This document shows, piece after piece, positions 22,201 to 34,345 of a stretch of DNA of 64,000 nucleotides. The DNA is taken from NCBI GenBank assembly GCA_036850595.1, contig CM072160.1, forward strand, positions 18,455,906 through 18,519,905. The letters run 5' to 3'. How positions within the stretch are numbered: position 1 is the first letter of the stretch; each line of letters begins with the position of its first letter. This DNA is from Rhyacichthys aspro. Taxonomy: Eukaryota > Chordata > Actinopteri > Gobiiformes > Rhyacichthyidae. The notes under the pieces are model-generated. The model worked only from the letters and a program-made list of their open reading frames with translations. It was not told where the DNA came from and did no database searches. A program made the position numbers and the translations under genes.

Positions 22201-24675
22201 ATGGTTTCACTGAAAGCCTATTTGAAGTACTCAAAGACTTCACTCGAATGCACTTACGAAAATATAATCAGCAGCACATATCGCACTTCAGTCGATAGAC
22301 TTGTCTTTTTACATTTGTGACAAGGGTCTTTGTATACCTATGTAAGAAGAAGAAAGTATCAACTGAAAAGACTAATTAAGAACAGTAACTTTGATTAATC
22401 GGACAAATAAACAAAATACAAATACTACTACTTCCACTACTCTGACTCCTAACTTGGCACATTTTGTAATACCTTCTCAACATTGGTAGGCCAGGGTAAC
22501 AGTATACCCAACCTTATGACCGTTATCTTAAAGTTACTTAAAAATATATCAAGTAAAAAAGTTGTTAAGTTATTACCCAAGTAAATATAAGTTTCTACCC
22601 ACTTAAAAAAAAGCCTGAGATTCAAAATGATCCTGAGCTTTCATCCAGAGCTGTACAAGCTGTACCCCATCGTCTTTTTACCTGAATGAACAACTGCCCC
22701 TTTTCATGTCCCCCACATTCTGGGATTTAGAGAGCACTGATGCCTTTTGTCAAGCCGTCGTGCTCTCTGTCAAAAAAACTCCAAAGAATTCCTTAACCCT
22801 CCTTCGTAGCCCGGACAATACCATTCAAGGTTATCATTCAAAAGGCCAAGAGGACGCAGAAAAGAGGCCGGTGCTAAGCTGCGGAGGATTGTGGCGGCGG
22901 AGGAATTAGAGCCTCAATAAGTAGGGTTCATGTCAGACATTCTCTTTTGGGCTCCCAGGATCTAAAACAGCAAGTCCCTTTGTTTAGACAAGGTTAAATA
23001 ATTCCCATCATCTTTATGTTTTCTAGTAACTAATAAACAAAGTGGTTCATCATAAAAACTCATTTATTTTGTGCGTTTTGCCCCTAAGCGTTAGAAAATG
23101 TGAAGTCTGGGCTGTGTTTAATTTAGAAATCTTGTCTGGTTTCATGCTTTGGTAACTTTGCGTCACTTTGCCTGTGTATATTACCTGCCTGTCTGTCTGT
23201 ACAGGTTATTATGAGAGCAGCATTGGTGTGTTCTCTGAAAACAATGTTTCTGACACAGGTCACCTCTTGCGATTGTCTGTGGTGAACCCCGGCTCATGCC
23301 CCCAGAATAGGCTCTAGCTATATCATGAGCAGGTTAGCATCTGAAGCCAAAAAAGTGTTGCATACTTTTGATATTTACACATTCTTAAGCTTATTTCACA
23401 ACCATCTTTTGTGATATAATGAAAACTATTATCTTGCAGTGTATTGCTGCATCCTGATTATATTATCACGTCCAGTTCATTGTGAGTGGTGTTGTTTAAT
23501 GAGGAACTCTATATTTAAAACTCATAGCGATGCGTTGACAAAATGTTATAAATCTGTCACGTTTGAGTAAAATCTTTGTCAATCGTACCTAAAAAAACCC
23601 CAATAACATACAGTCTATGGATTTATGAGTGTTTTTGTCACGTGTGTTACCAATATATTGCTAGTGATCACTCATTCGAAGTGTTTTCTCACGTGCTTGT
23701 CTTTTTAGTGACATGTTCCCAGTGTATACCCAACCCGCCCATGTGACATCACTGTCAAAGGCCAGGCCTGCATGTCGAGGCATGTTACTGTCGATACTTG
23801 AAACACAGGCCGCATCTACTTCAACCCTGCTCGCTGCTCTTCTGTGACGGCCTTTTGAGTGGGGATTACTCCAGTGTGAGCTATTTGCTGCAGAAGCTGG
23901 TGTTTTTTTTAATGTAAGAGGCCCTGGATCTGGAGAAAGAGCTGGAGGATGAGCGGATGAAGAGAAAGAGGGATTTAAGGAGACTATGTGAAGTATGTGG
24001 ATATGCCATGTGCAGACTGAAGAAGAGAGATGCTGACCCCGGCTGCCGCTCGGCTGGATGTCACATGTTCAGACATCGCTATTATTCTTGGGATTTATTT
24101 TAGATGGGGTTCAGTAACAGCCATTTTTATATTTTTGAACAAACATAGTGCAGTTTTTATTATCTGCACAGAGACGACTTGTGTTGAGTCACACTGAATA
24201 TCTACCATGTCACCGTCAAGCTCTTATAACACTAATGTATCCTATTAATATCAAAATTGAATTTAGCTATGGAGAGCTTAAGTCACACTCACTTTCAATA
24301 GACTCCACTGATCCACATATCAGTAAAAAGTTACAATACATATCTCTTTGTGTCATGTTGTTATTTTTAGAAGTTATTGGTCAGACTAAAAGAAAGCCAT
24401 TGTATGTTGAAAATCTATTGGCAAGCGATGCTAATTTATCAAGTCTAGTGACACTACCTCCCAGATCCACAATTCAAGCAATTGATAAAGACAGATTATA
24501 GTATTTTAAGTTATACCTTGGATTTAAAATACATATATATTGGAAATATTGCAGAATTAAGAACAATCTACCACACTGACCAGAATTGTTATGGAAAACT
24601 AAACTTATTTTGATGTCTTCCTGTCTTGGTATTACATTGTAAGTCAACAAATATATTATGTGAACACGTTTGGTA

Positions 24676-25160
24676 TTCTCCACTTCCACTTCTTCACTTC
24701 CATTCAGATTTTTCTGACTTGAGAACCCATTTGACCTTCTGAGCTCTCTAACAGCATGGGTCGAATTATACCAGTATAGCCTATTGCTATTTCTATTATG
24801 CCAATACAAAAACATAACATAAAAATGCAACACAGCTGTATTTTTTGTGAAGAAAATAAATAGTAACGTAAATACAAGTCCGTGTGAAGTTACAGTATAC
24901 AGTTTTAGTTTTTGCTAATCTAAACTAAACAATAGGGCTGATGATATGTACCAGTGGGTAAGTACTTGGGTGCAATAAAAGGCTACACCAATGACATATT
25001 AATAAAATACAGTCAGCCATTTTATCAGTATGAATAGTTTGCTGCACCCACTTCTATTTTTATCACTTGAGGACCCATGTGGTCTTCCAGTCTCTCGTTA
25101 ACATCTTGTGTCCACTTAAAACAATATATTCTGTTGCTTTTGATATAATAATGTTAATAC
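24676..25160 (+). repeat. Two diverged direct copies about 350 bp apart
   Basis: ACTTGAGAACCCATTTGACC (24717) pairs with ACTTGAGGACCCATGTGGTC (25065). The similarity continues through CTCTCTAACA versus CTCTCGTTAACA to AATAC at 24803 versus 25156. I estimate about 60-65% identity over about 95 bp. It is an old local duplication or two copies of one repeat. Confidence 0.5.
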
Positions 25161-27088
25161 ACTAAACAGCCACTACTCCTGGCCGCAGTGCATGTCACAC
25201 ATTTTAACATAGCTTAACTTAAAGTGAAAGAACAAAAAGAAGAAATAGTTCAATAAAAAGGCACCAGTATTTCTTTGTTAAATATTACTATATCTTTTGA
25301 AATATATTCAGTTTAACAACAAGTCTATTTGACACCATAACGTCTATGTCTATTACTTACTCCTAGTTTAACATTATGTAAGAGGAAGAGGAAATGCTAC
25401 TGTCTCACATTAAACTGAACTGTCAAATGTTCAGAATGCTCCTGACAGGGGCTATGCAAGTTCCAACATGTGTTGTTTTGAATATTTGGTGTGAACTGGC
25501 TCAACCCAGTTTGTACAATGGAACAATATGTCACAAATATAACACAAAAGCCAAAAATAATATCCCATGTTGACACTGATCTGAAGTAAAGCAATTGAAT
25601 GTGAGAAAGTGTCAGCTTGATTGTACATTTCCCTATGAACCAAAGCAAAGCCTGGGGCGATTGTACTGCACACTGCGTACTGTGTTATTGGCTCTCGTGC
25701 AGAAGTCTCCCATAGCCCAGTCCTCATCAGTGGCTCTGAGCGGAAAGAGCAGCTTGAGTTTTATTGATCTGTTTCAGTGCTTGGGCTACCAGCGTTTTGT
25801 TTCATGGGCTGCTCTTATCTAATCGCACCAGTCATTTGTCACACCGTTTTCCCGACTACAGCCGCTAATTAATAAACACACCAATTACACAAGCCAAATG
25901 GACTTCTGCTCCATTAAACAGTGGACTTGTATTAAGTGGCAAACAGCATGACGCCTGAAGCTCAGGCAATGCAAGATAAGACCGTGTTAAATTCATACAG
26001 AGAACATTGAAATGGAGGGGAGAAGGGGCTTTGCACCAAGTATTTGCTGTGATTTTTTAAAGGGTACAAAAGTATTACTGAATCCTGCATGAATGAAAAA
26101 AAATCTTAGTTTTATAACCTGGTTCAAAGATCTTCAACAGGTGTGCAACACAAGTGTGTATATCACACATCCGGTGTCCCAGGTTTATTTCCCTTTCAAA
26201 CTGACTGTCAAGGTATGGAAATACATCTATACTGGTAAATATATCAACAACATTTATTACTAAGGTACAGCAGCGTAAAGTGGGGACAATCAGGAAGAGG
26301 TCCTGAGTCTTAGTCTTATCTGTGTTTTAGCCTGCCATGGAGGAGGGGTGTAAACAGTTCATGTGCTGGATTGGACCGATCCTTTGTGATAGAGGTGGCT
26401 CCTGCACAGGCTGATGTGTAGCCTATGTGCTCCAGGGAAGGAAGGTGGCTGTTGATTATGTTTTGAGCAGACTGAACCACTCAATGCACCTCATGCAAGA
26501 CTATTAGGATGTGAGCGCTAAGTACAACATACTTCAGCCTCCTAAGAAAGTACAGGCATTACAGGTGTTTAAAGGTGGACACCATCTCCAAGGTTGTTCA
26601 GCCAATGAAGAAGCTAGGGCTCTACCATTTCGTTGGAAGTATTTTGTTATAATCTAATCTAATATTTTTCATGTTAAATCGAACAACTGTATATCAAACA
26701 ATAATAAAAACCACACAGTATCTGAAACTTAGGACAATCAAAAAGTTTAGGACAATCCTGCTATGACCTGTATTTAATAACTGGAGGTTAAGTTAGATAG
26801 CTAGTAACACACCTACTGTCTTAACTTAAGCTCTCTTTACAACACAAACTTGACCAGATCCTTCATTCCTCTTTTGTTTTTTTCTGTTTTCTTAGCACGT
26901 GAACACGACATCATAGTTCATCATATAGCCTGTTGTAGCCAAATAAAGTGGTACATTGTGACACACAGGGTGGCATTGCATGGAAGGGCAAAGATATCCT
27001 CTACGTCTTGTTTTTTTCAGTTAAACACCCATGACTTACTGCGACCTCAACCGTGACTCTTCTGATCTCACATTGCAAATTGGACAGT

Positions 27089-27101
27089 CTCCATCTAGTG
27101 G
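27089..27101 (-). promoter_or_regulatory. CTCF-like 13-mer, inverted copy
   Basis: The plus strand reads CTCCATCTAGTGG, the reverse complement of the 13-mer at 13528. The surrounding sequence resembles the other copies only weakly. Confidence 0.3.
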
Positions 27102-30100
27102 GAAGTCAAATAGACAAAAGACAAGGGAAGAATTCAGTGCTGACCAAGTCAAACATTCCTCACAGAGCTTTTTCAAATGTCCAATATCCTCATCTTTCGT
27201 GAGTCATTTCAGTGGCATTTACAGGAACAGTCAGACACGCCGTGAGGGAAACTTTTCCTTTCCAGACAATCACCTGACTTCTTAGAAAGCCTTCTTTTTT
27301 TTTCTTCAGTCAAGGTGAAGATTAGCTTTTGCATAATCTTAATATTTTATTGGCTTATAATTTTTTTGGCAGGTTGGTGACCAAAAGCTACTTTATTTGC
27401 ACATGACAAAGAAAGAGTCAAAGATAACAGTACAATAGAGCCAAATGCCAGTCATTCAAAATTAGAACTACTCCTACTACATATCAGAAGGGCAGCTATG
27501 GACCAAATACATATAGCATCAACTACAACAATCCATTAAGATGTAAGCATTTGTGTTTAGCAAAGTTAGCGATGTCTCAATAGCAGAACAACACACCCGC
27601 TATTCTCTGGTTGCTAGTCAGCGCTATCACCTTGGCTAATTTGCATTATTTTATACACACAAAATTTTTGTTGTTGATGATTTTTTTTTTTTGTATGACT
27701 AAAACTTAACTGCATTTTAGTAAAAAAGAATAAGACTAAAAGTAAATTAAAAATTACTGTCAAAATGAACACTGACCTGACCAGTACAGGATGACTTTAT
27801 TGGGGCTCTGTGCCTTAGGACTAGGTGAAAAGTAGGAAAGATGAAATTGTGAATGAAATGAAACAATGAAATTGTAGCTAATCACAAAATGCACTATATA
27901 TCTTGTAGCCAAATGCTGATTCTGTAATTGGTGCCAAAAACCCAAGTACTTGTCACACAAAGAGGCATACCTCAAAGAGCCTTAAAAATCAAAGGTGAAC
28001 TGAGATAATTGTACGTAAAAAATGCTAAAGATGCTAAAAACACTAAAATGTCTTCTTAAATTTAAGATCTCATAAGTAATTTAATTTAAAAAAGTCCTTT
28101 AATACTAAGAGAGTCAAGAAATAGTGGGAACCCTGTAGAAGACAGTATAAAGTATGCGAAACATGTTCAAAGAAGATTAGCATCGGTGAGGAACTGACAT
28201 GATAAATGCATGCAGGTTTGGAATTTCAATTAAAGTGCAGGCACCAAAGAGGCACCAGAGCGAAGAGGAAGAAGAGGAAGAACGTGCGAGTGCAACACCA
28301 AAGCCAAAGGGTATGGAAATCCTCCTCAGGGTAGTATCCCCTTTTCTAAAGGCCTGCATGTGGAGCGGTGCTAACTGGGTCATGTCTGATGTGTGGAGCA
28401 GCTCTCACTGACAAAGCCATGACAGAATACCACCTCCAAAAGTCATGTGCATACAACGGGCTGATATGACAAAAAATAATAAAATAACAATGTTTTTCTT
28501 TTGTCTTCTTCTTGTCATATAATTTTTTTCACAAGAACCACCAAACCACCAAACCTTTCAAGCGTAACATATTGATATTTTTATATTACATCATTAGTTT
28601 TGGTAGAGCATTAAACAGAGTTGCACTTATTTTAAATGAGAAAATATACAGTGCTTTGAAACTACAATAACCCGAAGTGCACTACTGCCATCTCTGTTAA
28701 CAGCTAATCATGGTCTGTTGTTGCTAACGGTCTTCTTTGCTAATGCTAACAGTATATGTACACATAGTTACAGATTGTTTTTGTTACTAGAACTGCACAA
28801 TATGAGCAACACATGGATTTTTATAACGTGAAATGCTGCACTGACATTGTATTTTGCAATAGAACATTTTCGATTGTGGGTAATAGAGGTTCCTAAATTG
28901 CCTTGAAAAAAATACTTTGGATTGAATTGGCTAACTATACTGAAATGTGTGAGTGCCTGGCACATGGAATACAATTACATTTATTGCAATTCACGCAGTC
29001 TGCAATATGTCTACCATGGAGTTTAATGTAATGTAATCTAATGTAAGCAGTGTCATTTCATTATACGGAAGAGCTCATTTCAATATAGTTTATTAGAAAG
29101 TTAGCATGCCTTACAACTTACTAAGCATACTAAAAACTGGGACAACCATCAAATATTTCACCATATCTTCTTCAGAACTAGGAGAGCTAAAAAAACCAAA
29201 AAACATTTAAATCATATTTGTACAAATAATAACAACATGTACTACATGTCCTAACTGCAGTTGAAAGAAGGATTAGTCAATAAAACACAAAAAACAAGGA
29301 AAAAAAAGATAGAGAGAACGTGTGATGGAGTCCTATTTAAAAGAGCCCACTACAGAGGACACTCAAACTGTCAACTGCTTTAGATTAAAATAATAAAGCT
29401 TATATCTGCTGTAAGATATAAACAGCAGTTATAATAGAATTGAGTAAAAATGAAACTTGCCTTGAACATACAGTATTATCTATAACCGCTACCTACCTAT
29501 AGAACCCTCTACAAGTGACGTCATCAAAAATAGTGTGTGCAATGACCAAAGTTGTGGTCCTTTCCATTTATTTGAACAAGGGGACAAACAAAAATCAGTA
29601 AATAAGGCATTTTTTGAGGCCACTGAATAATTTTACCCATTCATTCTTATCTTCTATCCACACACTAACCATCAGCCAGCGTTAACTTATTAAAGTTGGA
29701 TTCATGATATTTGACGAAGCAACTCTGAGCAAACAATGTCAAACTGTTGCGGTCCGCTATGTTTCTGTGCTTGTACAGCATCACATATGATTTCTGTATG
29801 TAGCTTTTAGCTTATGTAGCACTAATAAAAAAGCTGATAAAGTTGTCCTGCGAAGTACTAACATTAAACATATATACTTGGTCGGTTGTTATTTGTCACA
29901 ACCGTCCTGAATCTTGCACAATTTGCGATTTTCCGGTTAACTTCCGGCAGAAGTTGAAGAAGTGCTCCAAAAAACACAACCTTGTTTGTTATTAGTGATA
30001 TGGTGTTAGAATCAAGATACTATGATTTTATGATATATTATGATATAACATGACTCAGGCCTAGTTTACTGTGTGCTTAAAACTGTCATTCTACTACAAT

Positions 30101-30893
30101 TTTCATCAGAGTGCTAAAAAGGTTAGGCGAACTGAATGTATGAGCATCATTCTCACAAACTGTAGCAGCCTTCAAAACTCCTGTGTGACAGTCGCGGGGC
30201 TCATCATGTGTGCGCCTCCGTACGGCTGCACACAAAGAGCCTCCTTTGAAAAGCACAATGCATGGCTTCAGGGATTGAGCAAAAAAAAACTGACTCCCGC
30301 TGCCAAGTCTACAAAGTACTCCATAGCTTGTGTTTAGAGCGCCAGCCCACTGCATTCATGCTTTCCTATGGGACACAGCAGGCGAGATTATTACCCTCAG
30401 GGGGGCAGCGTGAGGAGCCAATGTTCTGTTAAAGAAAGAGAGATTATTTAGTCTTTTTTATATAATTTTGGCACAGACAAGCTATGATATATTTCAAAAT
30501 GTATTTAACTAAAGCAGAAAAATGCCCCTAAAATGCACCTCTTGAAAAACACACATAATTAATAGATGCACGATGCTGTAGTGTCAGTCTGAGTGTAACC
30601 TGAAGGGTGCACTATGTAAAATGTTGTATATAATGGATCACATTGATTAATATTATGGTTTCAATAGTTCATAATTACAAGAAAATAACACTTGTTGCCT
30701 TTGTCTATCTTTGATAATAGACTTTCAAAGCTCCATGAAGGTGCCATTACATTTCTAGAACTGCCCATAGATGACTTCTGGAGAAGAAGCCCACTCATGT
30801 TTCTTTTTGAACACCAAATTTTGAATAAAGGTTACTTAACAATGAATAAAAACTAAACTGGTTATGCTTGAGGAAAAATTACCATCAGACCAA

Positions 30894-30975
30894 TTTCCAC
30901 TGGACAACAAGATATCCCTGAAGGGCTCCCACAGCTGTTCACATGCTCTTACAGGAGCAGTGTAGAGTTTAGAAT
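30894..30975 (+). repeat. Dispersed repeat family A, copy 3
   Basis: TTTCCACTGGACAACAAGAT, CCCTGAAGGGCTCCCACAG and TTCACATGCTCTTACAGGAG keep the family order but are the most diverged of the three. Confidence 0.5.
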
Positions 30976-32314
30976 TGCAAATGTAGCCTTTGCTAACAGT
31001 AATGGGACTCAACCTAAGTTCTTTTTCAACTGTACATAATTTCAAATAAATACTTTTCTATACTCTCCTTCTATTTTATTTTATTTAACCTCCATGCTCT
31101 ATTTTGACAATTTTCTTGGCCCATGTGGAATGTCTAAACACAAAAAAGCAACATACTCATGTCGTGACAAGAGCCATCATTCCACTTCCAATAGCATGTT
31201 TTAATAAATGTATCACAACCTATTTTGCAACATGCTTTTTGTTTTGTGTAAATGTAAAGAACAACAAGGTCATAGCTGCTTGTTGAATACATATTGTAAG
31301 ATTAAGTTAAGCAAAAGTATGGCTGTACATCGAACTGAATACTGAAGATTTATTTGCAGGAGCTAGTGAAAGTGCCCCACCTCCTGCCACTCTCCCCATA
31401 GTCTTGGGAAGAATAAATGCATATGAATATGCTCCCTGCTGCTGTGGAAAAATGAAGTCAAATGAACATGTTTGGAGAAGCTCTCAGTGGCCTGTTTGAA
31501 ATAATCTACTGAAAACGCCAGTTATATTTGAGATTTTCTAAAGACAAAATGAGATAGCTACAAAAGTCAGCTTATAATAATACTACCTAATAATCCTTGT
31601 TTGCCATAGGTATAATACAGTTCAAATCCGCCTGTATTGTCAATAGGTCGCTAAAGATAGGTCAGTGTGGACAGTAGCATTTTTGTCATTATGCTGTTAT
31701 GGTGATATTTGAGAGCCCTTGATGTCAAACATAAAAGCATTAATGAGAGCATATTATGTAACATGTGGAGTGATCTGTGAGGAATACAATACGGCCATAC
31801 AAAGGAGACACACAAATCAGGTTCTACAGGACGGCGAGGGCTCGTCTTTTTGCATGACATTGAATGGCTGCAGTGATTCCACATAATCATATAATATGGG
31901 GTTTATCCTGCCCACTCAAGGATGAAAAGCTATTTCTGCCCCAATCATTCTGCAGATTGAAACCAAGCAGATGACAAAGGGCTTCAGATTTGATTTCTTA
32001 CTGAGACTTGCTATTATCTTGGTTTTGTATGTTGGTGCGCCAACAACGACACATTGAAATATAGGATATAAAAATATACAAGAAATACTAAAGTTAGTAA
32101 TCTAGTTTATAATCTACTGTGTAAATTGGGGTTAGCCTAGCACCAAAGACTGTTTCCAATTGGCTCGACTTTTAACAATGTCCTAGATCACATTTATTGC
32201 TCAGTTTCACATGCAAAATAACTGCCAACTAATTTAACTCCTGCTTCTAGCATTGCTGTTAGCTTTGAAGACATACCTTCTAAGCTAGTTTTTAATGCAC
32301 AGTTGTACATATTT

Positions 32315-33150
32315 CACTAATGTTTTACAAACCCATTTGCAACTTTTCTGACTACTAGCATCAGCAGCTAACAACAGCTAACTTTGCAAAGTTATGCTAC
32401 ATGCTTCTGAACCTTTCAATAATGCTAAATCTAAATCTAGCAACATAAACTCAACACGGTGTCAACATTTTAGAGACATTAAGTTTCAAGGGCTTGCAAT
32501 TAGTGCACTTTTTACTCACAATAGTTTGTTTATGACAGAAAAGTCAGCACATTTTATTGTGTTGCTGATTCAAAATATGGAAATGGTCCGGGGTATTTTT
32601 TCAAAGATGGTGATAATTCACTTCGTGGACAGAGATCTGGCTAAATGGTGATTTTGTTATTGTTTTGACAGGTATATTTAAGAATCATTTTTCACTAATG
32701 TCCTGGTGCCACTATAATGTACTCCACTAATGTTTTTTGAACTTAAGGGCTACTTTTCTGACTGTTAGCATCAGCAGCTAACTTCTGTCATGCTACGTGC
32801 TTCTGAAGGTTTCTTTAATGCTACATCTGGTAACTTCTATCTACATAAACTCAAGATGGTGTCAATTAGTTGCAATTTTATACTCCCAATAGTGTAGACA
32901 GTGGACTCTAAATGTAATGGCTTTTTTCTTGTTTTGATGGGCATATTTAAGTCTCTTGATAAACAGTTTGTAAGTTAGGCTCATTTTAGACTGCCTTTTG
33001 CTATTTTTATTCGCAACAGCTCTTTCTGTTTTAGACAGAGTCAGCGTCTGCATTCACTGCCTACACTGCATGAAAACACAAGCAGAGCAGTTTGTTCTGG
33101 TTTTGACAGGCATATTCAGAAATTGGTCTTTTGATAAACAGTTTGTCCGT
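32315..33150 (+). repeat. Local tandem duplication, 410-bp period, decayed
   Basis: Unit 1 (32315) and unit 2 (32725) share CACTAATGTTTT, ACTTTTCTGACT, TTAGCATCAGCAGCTAAC (TAGCATCAGCAGCTAAC in unit 1), ATGCTAC-TGCTTCTGAA, ACATAAACTCAA and GGTGTCAA at an initially constant 410-bp offset. The unit ends GTTTTGACAGGTATATTTAAG (32660), and that end recurs at 32931 and again at 33101, so a partial third unit exists. The repeated TAAACAGTTTGT in the last two ends supports this. Confidence 0.75.
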
Positions 33151-34188
33151 TGAGCCCTGAGGGAAACATTTAAAACTCTTCAAGGTACTGAAATAAAACC
33201 AGTTGGGTGAATTCAAGACAATGGCTAAACACAAGCTGGTGGGCTGTTGTGCATGTTCTGTGTGGGTACAAACCACTTTACTGTTAATTACAGAGAACAC
33301 AAAAAGAGACTATAATAAGCTGGAATGATACCATGTCTTTTTCTCCATTTCCTCTCCAATTGGGAAAATCTGATGATGCAATTTAAGTTAAACAATGGAG
33401 GAACTGTTGAGCCTAATGTGCTTCCAATAAGGCAGGGACTGTTAAAACAGCACGGTGCCCTTTTAAATGTGTTGCTTTTTATAATAGAGACATAATACCC
33501 CGGTTACACTTGTGCCTCCCACAAACATATGGCTTCAATCAAGCAGCAGCAGCAGGCTCTGGGGCTCGGCGGAGTCGGCGGATCGCACGAATCCACAGAT
33601 TATAGCAAGGGGACCAAGGACGAGTGAAAATCAATAGTTCCCTGAGTTCTTGCAAAACTGCCTCTCAATGTCGTGACTCAAGGAGACAAAGAATAGAGAG
33701 TAAAAACAGATGCGGTAAGGTAATAATGATCTTAAAGCACCAGGTTCTTTTGATATAGAAACAAAGCAAAACTTCCACAATGAATGGACAAAACTTAAAA
33801 AACATATTCAGTTCACATGGGATTAGTACCTGACGGTTTACAGCTATGGCCGACTACAGCGCTGGGCTTAAAACCGCCAGATGATCTCCCTCAATTATAC
33901 ACTGCGCTTCCGCACCCCATGTTATGTTAATTCCGTGCAAATAGAGTTCCATCAGTATTCATGAACATGGGCGACTCACTTCAGAAGCTTAGAATGAAGA
34001 GATAAAACTTTGGCTCTGCTGCACTGATTATGAATAACAGACTAAGTTAGTAAGAAGAAACTTAAACTTTATAGTGAAATTAAAGGCCGTTTTTACAACA
34101 CAATTCCACAATTCCTCTCCATAAAAGTGTAAATACTATCATTTCCATACAAGGTAGTAAAAGAGCCATGACGCCCATAAATGGAGAG

Positions 34189-34206
34189 ATGCAAATTAGC
34201 CATGTG
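34189..34206 (+). promoter_or_regulatory. Octamer-containing 18-mer, copy 1
   Basis: ATGCAAATTAGCCATGTG contains a perfect POU/OCT octamer (ATGCAAAT) and an E-box-like CATGTG. The identical 18-mer occurs at 44003 and 45892. Downstream, TTGCACTGC and a CTTGAG...ATCTGT phrase are shared with the 44003 copy. Confidence 0.5.
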
Positions 34207-34260
34207 TACTTATGCTTTGGTTTGCTTTGTTGCACTGCCTTGAGTAAAGATCTGTGTAAG

Positions 34261-34345
34261 AGGCTTGGTAGGTAGAACAGATCGTTCCAGGCTGAAGGTT
34301 GGTGTCCTTAGGCAAGGCACTGAACGCCAACTTGCCTTTGTTTAA
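34261..34345 (+). mobile_element. SINE fragment (post-B-box body)
   Basis: GCTGAAGGTTGGTGTCCTTA followed by GGCAAGGCACTGAACGCCAA is the body of a common teleost SINE, which usually reads GTCCTTGGGCAAGACACTGA. The B box itself appears deleted between GGTTGGTG and TCCTTAGG. Boundaries are approximate. Confidence 0.55.

Larger units (their letters stand above)
20946..32314. other. Giant intron, segment 2
   Basis: This is long AT-rich sequence with the CpG block at 21840-22200, a purine-rich open frame at 23918-24100 (see findings), the diverged pair at 24676-25160 and short simple runs (GAAGAGGAAGAAGAGG near 28262). A 117-codon open frame at 24148-24501 has no recognisable domain. Segments starting with GTGCACTATGTAAAATG (30607) and GTACAGTGTGTAAAATTG (16785) look like ends of a common fish repeat. 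Confidence 0.55.

Noticed and set aside
24148..24833. 117- and 119-codon open frames on opposite strands
   Set aside because: Both are rich in residues expected from AT-rich DNA and overlap a diverged repeat pair. No domain was recognised.
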